64,000 bases of DNA, from NCBI GenBank assembly GCA_021229015.1, contig CM037789.1, forward strand, positions 40,584,926 to 40,648,925, in the 5' to 3' direction. Below, piece after piece: positions 37,401 through 49,500 of the stretch (position 1 is the first letter of the stretch; every line of letters begins with the position of its first letter). This DNA comes from Solen grandis (Eukaryota > Mollusca > Bivalvia > Adapedonta > Solenidae). Both the position numbers and the translations under genes were made by a program. The notes under the pieces were generated by a model, which searched no databases, had not been told where the DNA came from, and worked only from the letters and a program-made list of their open reading frames with translations.

Positions 37401-40400
37401 GGTGGTAGCTGAAAGTCAGGCTGAGCTTTGTGGGCAGATCCATCGAGGTAATGTAAAGTTGTGTACAGTCTAAACAGTTACTACTGGCCTATGGTTGTGT
37501 ACAGGTCTTAATAGTTGTAAAAAGGGAAGTTCATTTCTTATCTGAGTTAAATGGTAATAACTCTACACTATCATCTCATTTGTTTAAGTGTTTGGTTAAC
37601 ATAAAGTTTTGCATGCAATTTACTGTGATGCATACATCTAAGGTAATAAGGGGCATTTAACAAACAATTAAATTGACTCTTATCCAAATTTAATGTAACA
37701 TATGGCACTTTTCAGACTTAAAAAATTTTTTGGTAAACAAAAGTCAAAACTTTAAAGTAATAAGTGCAGAATGAAAATCAAGCATGCTATCTTACTCTTA
37801 CTAACAGCTGTTGTAAATTTTCTTCCTGATACACCAGATTTTTAGATAAATTGCTTTTTTTTTAAAAAATATGATATGCATTGATTGAGATATGTTGAAT
37901 ATATATAGCTCTGATTTAGCATCTAAAATATCAAAGTAACTGTCACCTAACACACATTGTAAATTATATGTGATCTATGTCAGTCTCTGTTTTTCTGCTA
38001 TACAGGTGACATGTTGGTGGGACTGAATGATGTGGATGTCACCTGGGTCAACATTGAGGACCTCTTAAAATATTCCATGCAACTTGAGAAGGTCGGTTGA
38101 ATTCTTATCTTGTTATATTTATGTATGTTAGAACGTTTGTCGGAGATTTTCATTTTCTAAGTCAAAGTATGTTTTACGCTTACAAACCTTTTTTGTGACA
38201 AGCATATCATGTTAGATTCTGTATGAAATGTTGCATGAAATTTCAGGTTGTCTTTTTTATTTGATATTTAAGAAAAATGTGTTTTTAAAACCTTAAACAT
38301 CTCTTATTTCATCACACTTAAGTTTATGTAGTAGATTCTTTTAATATATACCTTTGCCTTATTGAAAAGTTATTGTCAGATACGCTGACTGACTTATTTT
38401 GTTTCATTACATGACATCATGCTGTGGGGAAGTAGGCAAGCAAACTGCCGTAATATTAGTTTTTGTTTTAATTATTGTCCAATGAAAACACGCCTCGTCA
38501 ATGCTATACTCTTTAGCATGGAGACTTGAAAGTCATGTAAACAATGAAAAATATATCTGCTTCCGGCAGCTGTATAAAACTGCCTTTGTGATTGGTTTTA
38601 AAAACGTGATGTTACCAATGAAAAGGTGTAATTTGACACACCCTGACCACAACAAAATCAAGTCGTAAAATTCCATGTTCTATATTTGATCTATAGATAG
38701 GTTGTGGGTATTTGCCTAGGTAGAGTGTAATTCTCTATAGCTCTCATCTGTCACATTGGTGCACATTGGTGCATTTTCTTACACAGCTTTTAATGAAATT
38801 CGTGGAACAATTGATCCTGGAATCATAGAGAGATGGAGAGAGAGAATGATAATTAATAACCTTTATCCCATTTATCTTTTTCTGTCCCTAGGTAAAGCTG
38901 ACATTCCAAGTGCCTCTAGTCATAGGCCCCAAGCAGTCCCCGACCCCGCCTGTCACCCCAACCCGCTCAACCCCTCCCCTGCCCCCACATGTCCCCTCAC
39001 ACATGGTATCCAGTGCCCCACCACCACCCCCACAGATCCCCAAGAGAGTTCCTCTGGCAGCACCTCCCAGACCCCCACCCCCGCAACACAGAGTGGACGC
39101 AGCCAGGAATTGTAACACGGACCACTGGGAGTCCCTGGCATCCATCATCCGGTCACTGCAGAAATACATGTTCGCTGTTCTCTATCTGACGTTTGCTGGT
39201 CAAACAGAAGAGTCTAAGGTTTGTCAAACTTTATTGTTGTGAATTATAACATAAAATATATCCATTTAGCATTAATGTAAGTATCCTGACAACTTATTAC
39301 TCTATTAGGGGCTGATTAATGGGCATATTATAAATATTGAAATATGTTTTCCTTCGTTTACAATGTATTCCCATGTCAAATTAAAAAATGCCAGGAATTT
39401 TGATACAAGCAAAAATGAAATGGATATTTTTTTAATAAGGAGAAGCGAATAATACATGTTTTGAATCTGATACATTTGTAGATTGTTACACTTAGATGAT
39501 CATGTATGTTAGGGTAAAGTAGTTTAAAAATTGTCTGTCTTAATGTGAAGAGTTCAAGTGAAATAACAAAGTGTTAATCTGATTTACAGGAGGATATCCT
39601 CTACCAGTTTCCATTTGAAGACAACAAGATCACAGAGGTTCGTGGACTGTTCCACACCCTTAGTGCACTGCTACCTGATGTTACCAGTGACTGTCCCAAA
39701 CTGTAAGTAGTGGCCATCAATTGTCAATGAAATATCATTGATTCTTTGGGATATATCTAAACAAGAAATTAACATGATGATCATCAGCAATATTGCAGAG
39801 ATACCATATTCCTACAATATATCATTTATGTTTGTAGGTCAGGATGTATCACTAAAATTTGTCATCATTGATAGCCCAACATTTAGATAGATTTGCTATG
39901 ACCTATTTCTTTGTCAGAATACTTAATAAGAAAGTGGTTTTGACTTATATTCCCATCAAACCTCTTGTTCAGGAAACTGTATGATTTATCTTTATATCCA
40001 CAGGACATGTATACGGCACAGAGACAGTGCTGTCCATGTTGGATACTGGAGACAGGACCAAGATGTTCTGTTGCTGTGCTTGCCAGAGAATCGTGTGCCG
40101 CCAAGCTACCTTCTTCACATCTTGTCCGATATAATTCATGTCACAATGGTGCTCTATGGATCTGTTATGCGGTAACTCATCTTTATCTTTTCTTTATCGT
40201 CTTATACATCCATCAACATATATAGGGTAAATACCACGAATTTTTGATTTGTGACATTTTATACTCAATTGTTTTATGTTAAGTGATGGATCAAGTTAAT
40301 TTTGAAGTGTTTGTGACTTCTAGTAGGACCATTGTGGTACATGATATAAGTTTTGCAATTAAACTTTACCAGCAAATATATATAGTTTCTCTCTTTCTGT

Positions 40401-42119
40401 TTTTCTCTAGTTTTACATCCTTTTTTCTGTTTAGTAAGAAAAAAAAATATTCATATGAATATATTTTCAGAAACTTTACATATGGATCCATGTTACAGTA
40501 AAACAAGCAAAAGCACAGAAACATTCAATTTAATAATTAGTGTAGTTGCTTAAAGAAAAAATTCTTGTAAAAGTAAGCCAAATTATACTGATGTTGAATA
40601 AGAAATAGACAGTACAATAAAGCTATCATCCTGATTTTTATGTAACCCATGACTGACCCATGAATGAACTTTTTTCTATCATTCACTTAGTGAAGTATTA
40701 AGAGTGAGAGTCTGTGTTGACCTGCAGGGTGTTCCGTGAGCGTGAGCTTCACGCCAACATGGACCAGCTGCTGGGGCTTACCTTGTACCGGGTGTTACTG
40801 ACCGGAGTGTCCTCCCAGACCGTTCCACCCTGCAGCCCCCTCGAACCTCTAGTCCTCGACACTCTCTCTGGAGTACGCTGGCTACGGCTCTCTCAGGAGG
40901 ACAGGGTATGTAGAGTTACTTGTTATCATATTCTACTTCACAAAGTGAGGTGGGGCTATGTAGGAATGATGTAGTTCAAGACACAATGAATATTACCGTA
41001 AACAACATGAATAAACATTGGCATTTTTGCCATCAAGTTGAAGCATCCATATTTTCATTTTCTGCTAACATCTGAATTATTTCACATACTAGCCACACAG
41101 GGCTTACTTGTTGCTTGTCATCCTGATTATTCTTTTAATTGTTGTAAATAACAATGTATTCATATTTAAGTCACTGTTTTCAAAAGTGAGCCAATGTTTT
41201 GGTAACTGTAATCATGGTAGATTGCTACTTTTTCAAAGCAAATAAAATAAACCCTGATAAGAGGGCTCTTGTACATATGTCACTGTGTGCCTCAGTGTAT
41301 GTGTGTGTTTTAGGGGAGTGTGGTGGGGGAGAGCAACAGTTTTCTTTGAAAACATATCTTTAGTTTATGTTCGGTTTTATGATCAACTAATAGTATTACA
41401 ACATTAATACATGTACTTTGTTTACATAAGACAGATATAGTGCTCATTTTTATCATGCTGTAGACATGTGGCATGATACTATACTCAGTCACATTATCAT
41501 GGTAACAGACCACCCGGCCTGGAATTACCTTTATTATTTGATCGCCAAGTCTAGGTATATTCCAATACAGTTCTCATTGGTTTTGGTATGTCATGGCCAG
41601 GAGTCAGATCTAGGACTCCCTGCTCCCTTAGATTGATAAACTATCAAGCCACCAAGACATGTCTTTAATACAGAGATAATCTAGACTGAAAAATCTATAA
41701 GGAGATACCCATTTAATTCGGCTAAATTAACTGAGTCCATATGTGACTGATTTTCTCTCATTTAGCATATTTCAATGAGATTTTCAGTAAAACAGAGCAA
41801 ATTTCTCAAAATCTTGCCCATTATCTCATTTAAATGCATTTTGATATCTCTTTCCAGGACCTGTTTGATCCAGGCCTCCTCTTTTTGCTCATATAATATT
41901 TAAGCTTATTTTCTGCACAGCAAAGAAAAAAACATTTTCTTATCAATTTATAAGTTCACCAAATTGATACTAATTATCATCAACTCCTGAATTTTTACAT
42001 GAATATTCATGAGATAAAAGGTTAATGATAATAAAGACATATATAATATTATTTGTGTATTGTAGATATCGTGTGATGAGATACTCAGTGAATATGAAGC
42101 TCAAGATTTTCAAGAAATG
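34130..42119 (+). CDS. INTU: Inturned (INTU), planar cell polarity effector, 3'-truncated by gap
   Basis: Exons: ~34130-34415, 36726-37447, 38006-38091, 38892-39218, 39590-39702, 40004-40171, 40728-40905, 42066-42119; all GT/AG and all phases agree. INTU forms the CPLANE complex with FUZ and WDPCP at the ciliary base and helps load intraflagellar transport proteins. Seen in order: the N-terminal GWTDLVQDNGNLFY motif, a Ser/Asn/Gln-rich linker, a PDZ-like domain (GVVAESQAELCGQIHRGDML then VDVTWVNIEDLL and VKLTFQVP), a Pro-rich linker, then the first longin-like domain (FAVLYLTFAG, LYQFPF, VRGLFHTL, VHVGYWR, LLLCLPEN) and SGVRWL. The chain stops at DEILSEYEAQDFQEM, roughly mid-protein by comparison with vertebrate INTU; the rest falls in or beyond the N gap. 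The start codon was not settled: the first exon has no in-frame ATG before 34264. Confidence 0.88.
34594..35505. mobile_element. DNA element with inverted GACGATGTGAACC arrays, 912 bp
   Basis: Left end has about four copies of a GACGATGTGAACC-type unit, and the right end about five in inverse (GGTTCACATCGTC). TCCCGAAC flanks both sides (34586-34593, 35506-35513), an 8-bp target duplication. The left tip is shorter than the right (GGGGTGCCTGACGATGTG). The AT-rich interior has no coding frame. It lies in INTU intron 1. Confidence 0.75.
35739..36309. mobile_element. DNA element with inverted GGCCTGGTCC/AAGTCAGCC arrays, 571 bp
   Basis: The left end has GGGTCAAGTCAGCC and TCGGCCTGGTCC. The right end has several inverse units (GGACCAGGC, GGCTGACTTGG, GGGTAGTA) and closes with GTTGACCC. 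No clear target duplication. No coding frame. It lies in INTU intron 1. Confidence 0.6.
36726..37447 (+). CDS. INTU: INTU exon 2: N-terminal motif, linker, PDZ start
   Basis: Acceptor tttttttcag, donor CGAG|GTAATG. 722 bp. Starts TKVGWTDLVQDNGNLFYTEP and ends VIVQGVVAESQAELCGQIHR, the start of the PDZ-like fold. Confidence 0.92.
38006..38091 (+). CDS. INTU: INTU exon 3: PDZ-like domain
   Basis: Acceptor ctatacag, donor AAG|GTCGGT. Encodes GDMLVGLNDVDVTWVNIEDL. Confidence 0.92.
38892..39218 (+). CDS. INTU: INTU exon 4: end of PDZ, Pro-rich linker, longin-like start
   Basis: Acceptor gtccctag, donor AAG|GTTTGT. VKLTFQVPLVIGPKQ is followed by a Pro-rich stretch of about 50 residues (PPPPPQIPKR, PPRPPPPQ) and then SIIRSLQKYMFAVLYLTFAG. 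Confidence 0.92.
39590..39702 (+). CDS. INTU: INTU exon 5: longin-like domain
   Basis: Acceptor tttacag, donor CT|GTAAGT. Encodes EDILYQFPFEDNK and VRGLFHTLSALLPDVTSDC. Confidence 0.92.
40004..40171 (+). CDS. INTU: INTU exon 6: longin-like domain
   Basis: Acceptor tccacag, donor CG|GTAACT. Encodes AVHVGYWRQDQDVLLLCLPE and IIHVTMVLYGSVM. Confidence 0.92.
40728..40905 (+). CDS. INTU: INTU exon 7
   Basis: Acceptor cctgcag, donor AGG|GTATGT. Encodes MDQLLGLTLYRVLLTGVS and LSGVRWLRLSQED. Confidence 0.9.
41590..41665 (-). repeat. Decayed tRNA-like SINE fragment
   Basis: On the minus strand it has a box-A-like TGGCTTGATAGTTTATC and box-B-like CTAGATCTGACTCC spaced as in a tRNA. It lies in INTU intron 7. 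Confidence 0.35.
42066..42119 (+). CDS. INTU: INTU exon 8, last before the gap
   Basis: 18 codons in phase 0 (acceptor attgtag, donor ATG|GTAAGC): ISCDEILSEYEAQDFQEM. The next exon must lie in or past the N run at 42340. Confidence 0.8.
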
Positions 42120-42154
42120 GTAAGCTTTCTTGTTATTGTCAAGCACATTCTTAA

Positions 42155-42339
42155 TGTGTTTTTTTAGCTCTCCTGAGCACTTGTCAACAATTGCTTGTGA
42201 ACAATCAAGAGGCCACAGTTTTGGCCCAATGTTAAAAAAAAAAATGGTCAGGATGTTTGTCTACGTGATATCTCAAATTAGTTCAAAATTGGGTCATGTG
42301 GGGTCAAAAACTAGGTCACCAGGTCAAATCTTAGAAAAT
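42155..42339. repeat. AGCTCTCCTGAGCA repeat-family fragment running into the gap
   Basis: Contains TTTAGCTCTCCTGAGCAC and, further on, CAAAAACTAGGTCACCAGGTC. The related phrases TAGCTACCTGAGCACATGTG (47385) and AAAACTAGGTCACTAGATC (42758) recur in the window, so it belongs to a dispersed repeat. Confidence 0.5.
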
Positions 42340-42439
42340 NNNNNNNNNNNNNNNNNNNNNNNNNNNNNNNNNNNNNNNNNNNNNNNNNNNNNNNNNNNNN
42401 NNNNNNNNNNNNNNNNNNNNNNNNNNNNNNNNNNNNNNN
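42340..42439. other. Assembly gap of exactly 100 N
   Basis: A run of exactly 100 N is the usual placeholder for a scaffold gap of unknown size. INTU is cut on its left, and GALNT10 lacks its front on its right. Confidence 0.97.
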
Positions 42440-42630
42440 ATTTTGACGCACTCAATAGGTACCACATAAAGCCTGATCTGCAGAAAACCACAGTTAAACC
42501 TTACCAAATTTAATTACAAAATCCTCATTTCCAGACCAATGAGGAGCAGCGAACAGCATAAAACTTGATCAGCCTGCGAGTTACTTTATGCTGTTCTTTT
42601 GATGGTTTCCTCTATGAGGGAAAGGGTTAA
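42440..42630. mobile_element. TTAACCCTTTCCCTCA MITE, copy cut by the gap
   Basis: Same sequence as 56642-56882 from ATTTTGACGCACTCAATAGG on. The first ~25 bp (left tip) are lost in the gap, and the central hairpin arm CGCAGGCTGATCTGG is deleted. It ends GAGGGAAAGGGTTAA. Confidence 0.85.
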
Positions 42631-43352
42631 CAATTTGTGTTAAATTTTCCTATTCTGGACATAATTTTTACAGTTTGGATCCAGTCTTCATGAAACTTTG
42701 TAAGAATGTTTGTCTTCATCATGTCTTAAATGAGTGTAAATATGGTACTCTGAGGTGAAAAACTAGGTCACTAGATCAGATTTTTGAAATTGATGCCCCT
42801 TTTCAGTTTTTAGCATTTAAACATTTCCCATTTATGACTCAGTCAACTGCACATAAAAAACTCTGTGTTCTTTTGCATAGACCAAGTCAGTCATTGACTA
42901 CTTCATATCCCAGTGTAGTTATTGGTTAGCTTTAAATGAATTTGACTACATCTGTAAAAACTGGTTATATTTCGATTGTTTTTATTCAATCTTAATTAAA
43001 CTTGATCAGAACGTTTTTCTGTAAGTTTGTCTAACCTCAGTTGGAGAGTGGGCCATATGAACAAAACTTGGGATACTGGGTCATATCTTAGAAATAGTTT
43101 TGCATCAGAATTAAATCCTTACTGGATCTATTTTCAACATCCCTCTTCAAAGCCTTTGTCAAAATGAAAATCCTGCTATAATGCATTTTCTGCATTCATC
43201 CTTTGTTTCAATCTTTTATACAGAAAGATTGTTGTCATATTTGATGATTTGGAATACTTCTTAAGAAATGATATTCAGTCTCAATTGCACTGGTACATGT
43301 ACATTTTTGCCTCGGAGATGATTCTTGATGATACCGTGTCTCTGTATACCAG

Positions 43353-43574
43353 AACTATCGTCGTGTGGCAGAGGTATGGATGGACGAGTATGCCAACTAC
43401 TTGTACGATCACCGTCCCCACTACCGCAACATTGACCCTGGCGACCTCTCCCAGCAGAGGATGATACGCGAGAAGCTGAAGTGTAAACCATTCAAATGGT
43501 TTATGGAGGAGGTGGCGTTTGACCTTGTTAAAGTATACCCTCCGGTGGAACCCCCACCTGCGGCTTCTGGCGAG
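43353..43574 (+). CDS. GALNT10: GALNT10 exon: end of catalytic domain
   Basis: Acceptor gtataccag, donor GAG|GTAGGC, 74 codons. [13 protein letters not shown] is the conserved family block. Confidence 0.92.
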
Positions 43575-46500
43575 GTAGGCCTGTAGTATTTTACTGTATA
43601 GCAGGAGGTTTACTATTAATTATATGCCCACATCTTAATGTGAATTGGGACTAGATAGCAATCTTGTGTCCTGTTGCATCGTATTTCAACAATATTAACT
43701 TCTGCCAACTTACAGTTTGAATCAGTTATAGTAGGAAATATTCATTAGTCTTTTGTTTCATGTCTAGAAAATCCATCATGAAGGATTTGTACATGTAACA
43801 GCTGGCCAGCTTTGATATATTTATCAGGGTATAGAATTTGCATGGTAAAGATGTGACCGTTGTATAGATTATAGACGCCATTGTTTACAGTGTAATGAGA
43901 CAGCTGGCATGAATTTCATATTTTTCTCAAAAGTCTATCTTGACATTACTATTTTAAAGTTACTTCTTCGAAAATTTGGTTGTGGCTTTTTCTGTTTAAA
44001 ACTTTGGCCTGTGACTTTGGCATAGGGCCCTTCCTTTCTCAGTCACTGCCTTTGTAACCATTATAAAACCTGATCAAACTGTAAGTAACAAGCAAGTTGA
44101 TCAGGTTTGATACTGTTAGCTACTCCTATACAAGTAATATTCTATTTGTGCAGAATTATGTGATTTAATTTAACCCTCTTAGCCAGATGTTAAAGTCAGA
44201 TGTGATAAGTACCTTGTAGGGGTATGTATGTAATACCTAGTATCTTAAAGTCAGATGTGATAAGTACCTTGTAGGAGGTATAGTAATGTGATAATACCTT
44301 TTAGTATGACGTATTAAAGTCAGATGTGATAAGTACCTTGTAGGAGTATGTATGTAATACCTAGTATGTTAAAGTCAGATGTGATAAGTACCTTGTAGGG
44401 GTATGTATGTAATACCTAGTATGTTAAAGTCAGATGTGATAAGTACCTTGTAGGGGTATGTATGTAATACCTAGTATGTTAAAGTCAGATGTGATAAGTA
44501 CCTTGTAGGAGTATGTATGTAATACCTATAGTAATCTTCTACCAATAAATCAATATCTCTTAGTTTGCTTTTTTGATGTTAGTATTTGGTAGGCTCTAAA
44601 TTATATTCAAATTAATTCAAATCACAAGGAAGAACAAGAATAAAGCATGAGGAAGATAAACAATATTTGTTACATGATATACAACAAGTATGTAGATACG
44701 TAGCATGAAGTCCTATGTTATAAAATGTATGTTTTCATCAGGCAGGAAATAATGTGCAAATAAACATAGGTAAACAGTGATTAGTGGTAATCTAGATGAC
44801 GCATTAATCAGAGACGCATAAAAATGGAGAAAGACACACAACTTCAAAATATGTGCGTCTCATTGGACGCATGCAAATTTAATACATTGAAACCTGAAAT
44901 ATTACGGTTAATGGTTTGTCTGCACTGTTTAATCGGTTTAATTTCATAATGGTTAATAGTCGAGGGTTTTCCCCAGGCGCGTGCGACTAGCCTGCCGATA
45001 TGTGACTTGCTTTGATTTTGCCGAAATATCATCCCTACTGCAACCCGCGTTTACATGCACTGAAATACACACGCATGTGAATATATTCTCCAAATCACCT
45101 GTCGCATGCATTTATTGACAGATAAGCCAATTGGGAGTTGAACTTTATCTCAGCACATGATATTGATATTATTAGAAAGACGAACATTAATTGGCCCTGG
45201 AATGAGCATAAGTATGTCAAACTTGAAAGGTAATGAGCAAATAAAGAAAATAAAACAATAGATTTACTTCCAAGAGCAAAAAAGGGTATTTTTTTCTTTT
45301 TCAATGTCCGTAAGTCTGTAATTTGGTTCATTATTTTTTAATGATTGAAATCCAGCTAGGGCTGTCCTCTGCTATAATATAATCTTAATGGAGCTGGATT
45401 TCAGTAGAGATTTGACCGTTACATTACATTATGGAGTTTACTAAGTTCATGTAAATTTAAACACCATTGAACTAGCAGCATAATCGGACATTTTCTATGA
45501 AAAGATCACCTCTAATTTGATGGTCTCCGCATTATGACTGAATATATTCAACTTCAAAAACAACAACTACAAGATGAAAAGAGACAGAGCAATGCTGCTT
45601 TTTGGTTAAAATATACATTATTTCAAATTGCCTCCACATACCATCTCTCCTACATCCGTTCAGCATTTTTTTTGGTATTTTTTTTATTTAAAAAAAAAAG
45701 ATAAAAAACATTTTAGCCACAGGCATAACACCAAAAAAATGCATTCAGGTTTTGAAAAAGACATTAAATATGTTTATTTTCAATTTAATGTATTTTTTTT
45801 TAAATTTTGGAACTCATTGTTTCATCCTGGGACTCCTTGATTTAGCTTGGGGACTCCTTATTTTCAAACAATTGAGTCCTTGGAGTCATATCATGGAAAT
45901 TCTAGATTAATCATGTAATACTGAAACATTGCTGAATGCAGAGTTAAAATGCATTTGTTTTTTTAAAAACTCTTTCTAGGTGAAATCCATGATAAATAAT
46001 ATCATTAAGACAAAGATCTAAAATTATGATCTTTTACAATAACATCAGTTTTGCACAATTTCTACTTAGTAAGTATGAAGTTTGGACCTATTGTTTTGTG
46101 TATTTGATCCATTGCTTTGGTTGTTGTTGTTGTTGTATTGGGGTTTACCGTCGCTGCATAGTATTTCAATCATATAGCGACGTCCAGCTAATTACAGGTG
46201 GAGGAAGACCCCGAGTACACAGAGGTACCAGGATAGAACCACCGACCTACCGCAAGCCAGCTGGAAGGCTTCTTCACATGAAAAATCCGAAGTCCCTACA
46301 GGGATTCGAACCCACAGCGGTGAGGGACTGAGAGATTTGTAGTCCATGACTGTAACCGCTCAGCCACGGCGGCCCCCCCATTGTTTTGGTTCTCAGACCC
46401 ATTGTTTAGAAAGATGTGCACCATTTGACCCATAGCAATGAATTTCTAGATTAATCTCTAGGTAAACAGCATCAGAATTGACAGATTTTTGTTGAACATG

Positions 46501-49500
46501 CTTTTGATATCTCTTATTGACGTAACAAAGGGTATATAAACTATGTTGGGCCACTGTAATATGTACAGTATAAGTATCAGAGAGAGAATGTTTAAAAATT
46601 GAAATTGTAATATATTGCATTTTTAAAACATTTTTGAAACTGGTGATGAATATTACCATTTTTTTAAAATATATATATAATTTTAGCTATTATCTACAAT
46701 ATTTCCAGATATAACAAATACAGCATCATTAAAACATTTTGTTACTCATCTATTTCACACACCTGATATACAAAATGTTCTGAATATAAATGCAGACTAC
46801 ACTATTAATTCTGTAAATGGGTTGACTCTGCATTTTTCCAGTTCAGAAATCTTGAAGCACAGATGTGTATAGACACGGGGTCCCCGTACAGGGGACGTAG
46901 CTCACGTAATTTGTATGTTGCACCTTGTCTTGAAGACACAAAAGGTCGTGTCGGGTTCCAGGTATACATTTACCATGGCCGGTTCCCCAGTATGACACCC
47001 AGGCATGTTTCTTGACCCATATCATAACCTTTATTCACAAAGATGGTAACCAGATCAGACAGACTTATGAGGCTTTATTCTGTTTGTGACTCATCATCAT
47101 CAACATTGAAACAATTGAATGACAGTATAATACTGATCAGATAGAAATACATGTAGCTTTAGTCTGATCTGGGTTCCACATTGTTGTGACCAGGTGTCAG
47201 AATTTGATTCTAAGGTGGATTCCATTTTGTTTTCATGAGACATTCCTCTGTAGATATAGCTTATGGACTGATCTGTACTCAGACTTAAACATTTCTCTGT
47301 TGATGAATAGGTCTTTATTTTGTTAGGCTTGTGAAACTAAGGTAGAGGCTTATTAATCAAAAGCACTATTCCATTTTTTTTTAGCTACCTGAGCACATGT
47401 GCTCAGAAGAGCTATTGGATTGACAAATGTCAATCGTCCCTCTTTCATCTACAATTAGTTTGTTTGCACTCTAGCATCTTCGTTCTAAGCAATCATTTTC
47501 AAACTTAAAGACAATGTTTATTAACATAATCTCTAGGCCAAGTTCCATCATGGCTGATATCGGCCGAATAGATCAGGAGAAATGCCCCTTTTAAAATACC
47601 TGATTTCACTTTGTTTGCACTCTAAGATCTTCATTCTTAAGCAACTACCTTAAAACTTTAGGACAATATTTATAGTAATAATCTCTCAGTCAATTTTGAC
47701 TTTAAATTCTGACCACAGGTACTGTTTGGTTTGTGGAATTGAACAGATCTCATTGATTATGTAATTATACAACTATGATACAATATAGTAACTAGTACCT
47801 GTAGGTTATAAAGGCAGTTTTTCTCAGGTAGGTGTCTTCAGGGCAGTCTTAGCCCTATTGTTTGTAAATGTGAATTTCTAAATTAAAAAAATGAATCACA
47901 AAAAGATTTTATGATTTTTTTTTTATATAAGGATAAAGTTTAAACATATTGGATTGTAAACTGTAAAATCATTATTTTTTTATAACATTAGATTTTATTG
48001 ACTCTTTATCCAGGGCAATTTCACGGGAACATTTTTTGTGAATAATGATCTAGAAATGTTGAGGTCTAGGATTCAAATCCATCACTACGCTCCGTTTTAC
48101 AGCGGATATCAAAATAACATGGTTCAGAACATGGACCAACATCATCTTATTGTTATTAATTTACAAGGCAGTTCAATACAGCTCATTTACTGTTTGGAAC
48201 AGTGTAACAACATTGTAATTTTTTCTCCATGAAAACTAATGATTTTGCAGTCAAATTATATTCACATATGATATTCACATCCTTTTTTTATGGTGCCCAA
48301 TGCTCATCACTCCATGTAGATAGTAGCTGTACCTTACCCGAGCCGGGTTCTCCTTGGTTTCAGTTCAGGAGTGTAGCTGCCGATCTCTGTATTGATACCA
48401 AGTTCAAGGGAGGTAATGCAAACTTTGGTATGGAACCGTGTGTACGAGATGGGAAAGGGGGAGGAGAACAGGTAAATAGTAATGCTGTATACAAGGGGTA
48501 TGATGCCGGTGTATGTGTATCAGTATATACTAAGGGTATGATAACCTGCCTCCATTTGTATGATACCATACCTAGCTTCAACAAGTGGTATAATACTATA
48601 TTCTGTCACATTATCTAGATGCAAGGCTATTCACATATGATACAACTTGACCTCTTGGTATGATACCATACCCAGTTTAGACAAGTAATACAATCTATAT
48701 TTAAACACATTATCTAGAGGCCATGCTTTTCATCCCTTTATTTGTTGATAAAAATATGGTAATTACACCAGTAGACATGTACAGATATTGACACTCCAGG
48801 GTTTGAACCCATAACCTCTAGCAGGGGCCCAAACCACTTGGCTTTTCAGGCCAGATTCCCTTGCAGGGTTTTACTTATTTCCCTTATTTACTGGGTTATT
48901 TGACTTGATGGGACCACCTCAATATCAATACTAGTTGACAGTGATCCCAGAGGTTAGCGTATAATTTGGAGTGTATTGTAATTATAGAAAATACATGTAG
49001 TATTTTTTGGTGTTTGAGGGAATACATTTGCTTATTTTCTTTTATAGAGATGAAGGTAAAATGTTTTCTTTGAAGTAGGGTTTTTGTATAGTTTAAGTAT
49101 AATCTGCCATTTCTCTGTAGAAATGAAAACAACAAAGAAAAAACAATCACAAAATACAGAAATTAAACATTATTATTATAATAAATGTACATATATATGC
49201 CATGAGCAAAATAGATATCCAAGTTTTGAAACTGATGAACATAAGCAGCAGTATGTGTACATTTTTGATAAGGAGCCCATTTCACTAAACTCCATACAAA
49301 CACATCTTTATCTTAGCCATTTGAAAGTTGCCTTCATATTGTCTACTATTTACCTGTTGTAGTATAAAGCCAAGGAGGAATCTGGATATCTATATAATTG
49401 CATTTAACTAAATAATCTCTTTTTGCAAAGAAGATATCAAGAGGTTAATACAATTTTACATATTTGAAATTATCACTTTAGGAGAATGATTTAGTATAAA

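Noticed and set aside
38888..39169. Gly-rich minus-strand frame
   Set aside because: Antisense shadow of the proline-rich INTU exon.
42130..42513. 127-codon frame across the gap
   Set aside because: It reads through 100 N and repeat sequence.
46302..46376. True tRNA gene
   Set aside because: Boxes A and B are good, but the acceptor arms do not pair, and a SINE body and (AAC)n tail follow, repeated at 12.4 kb.
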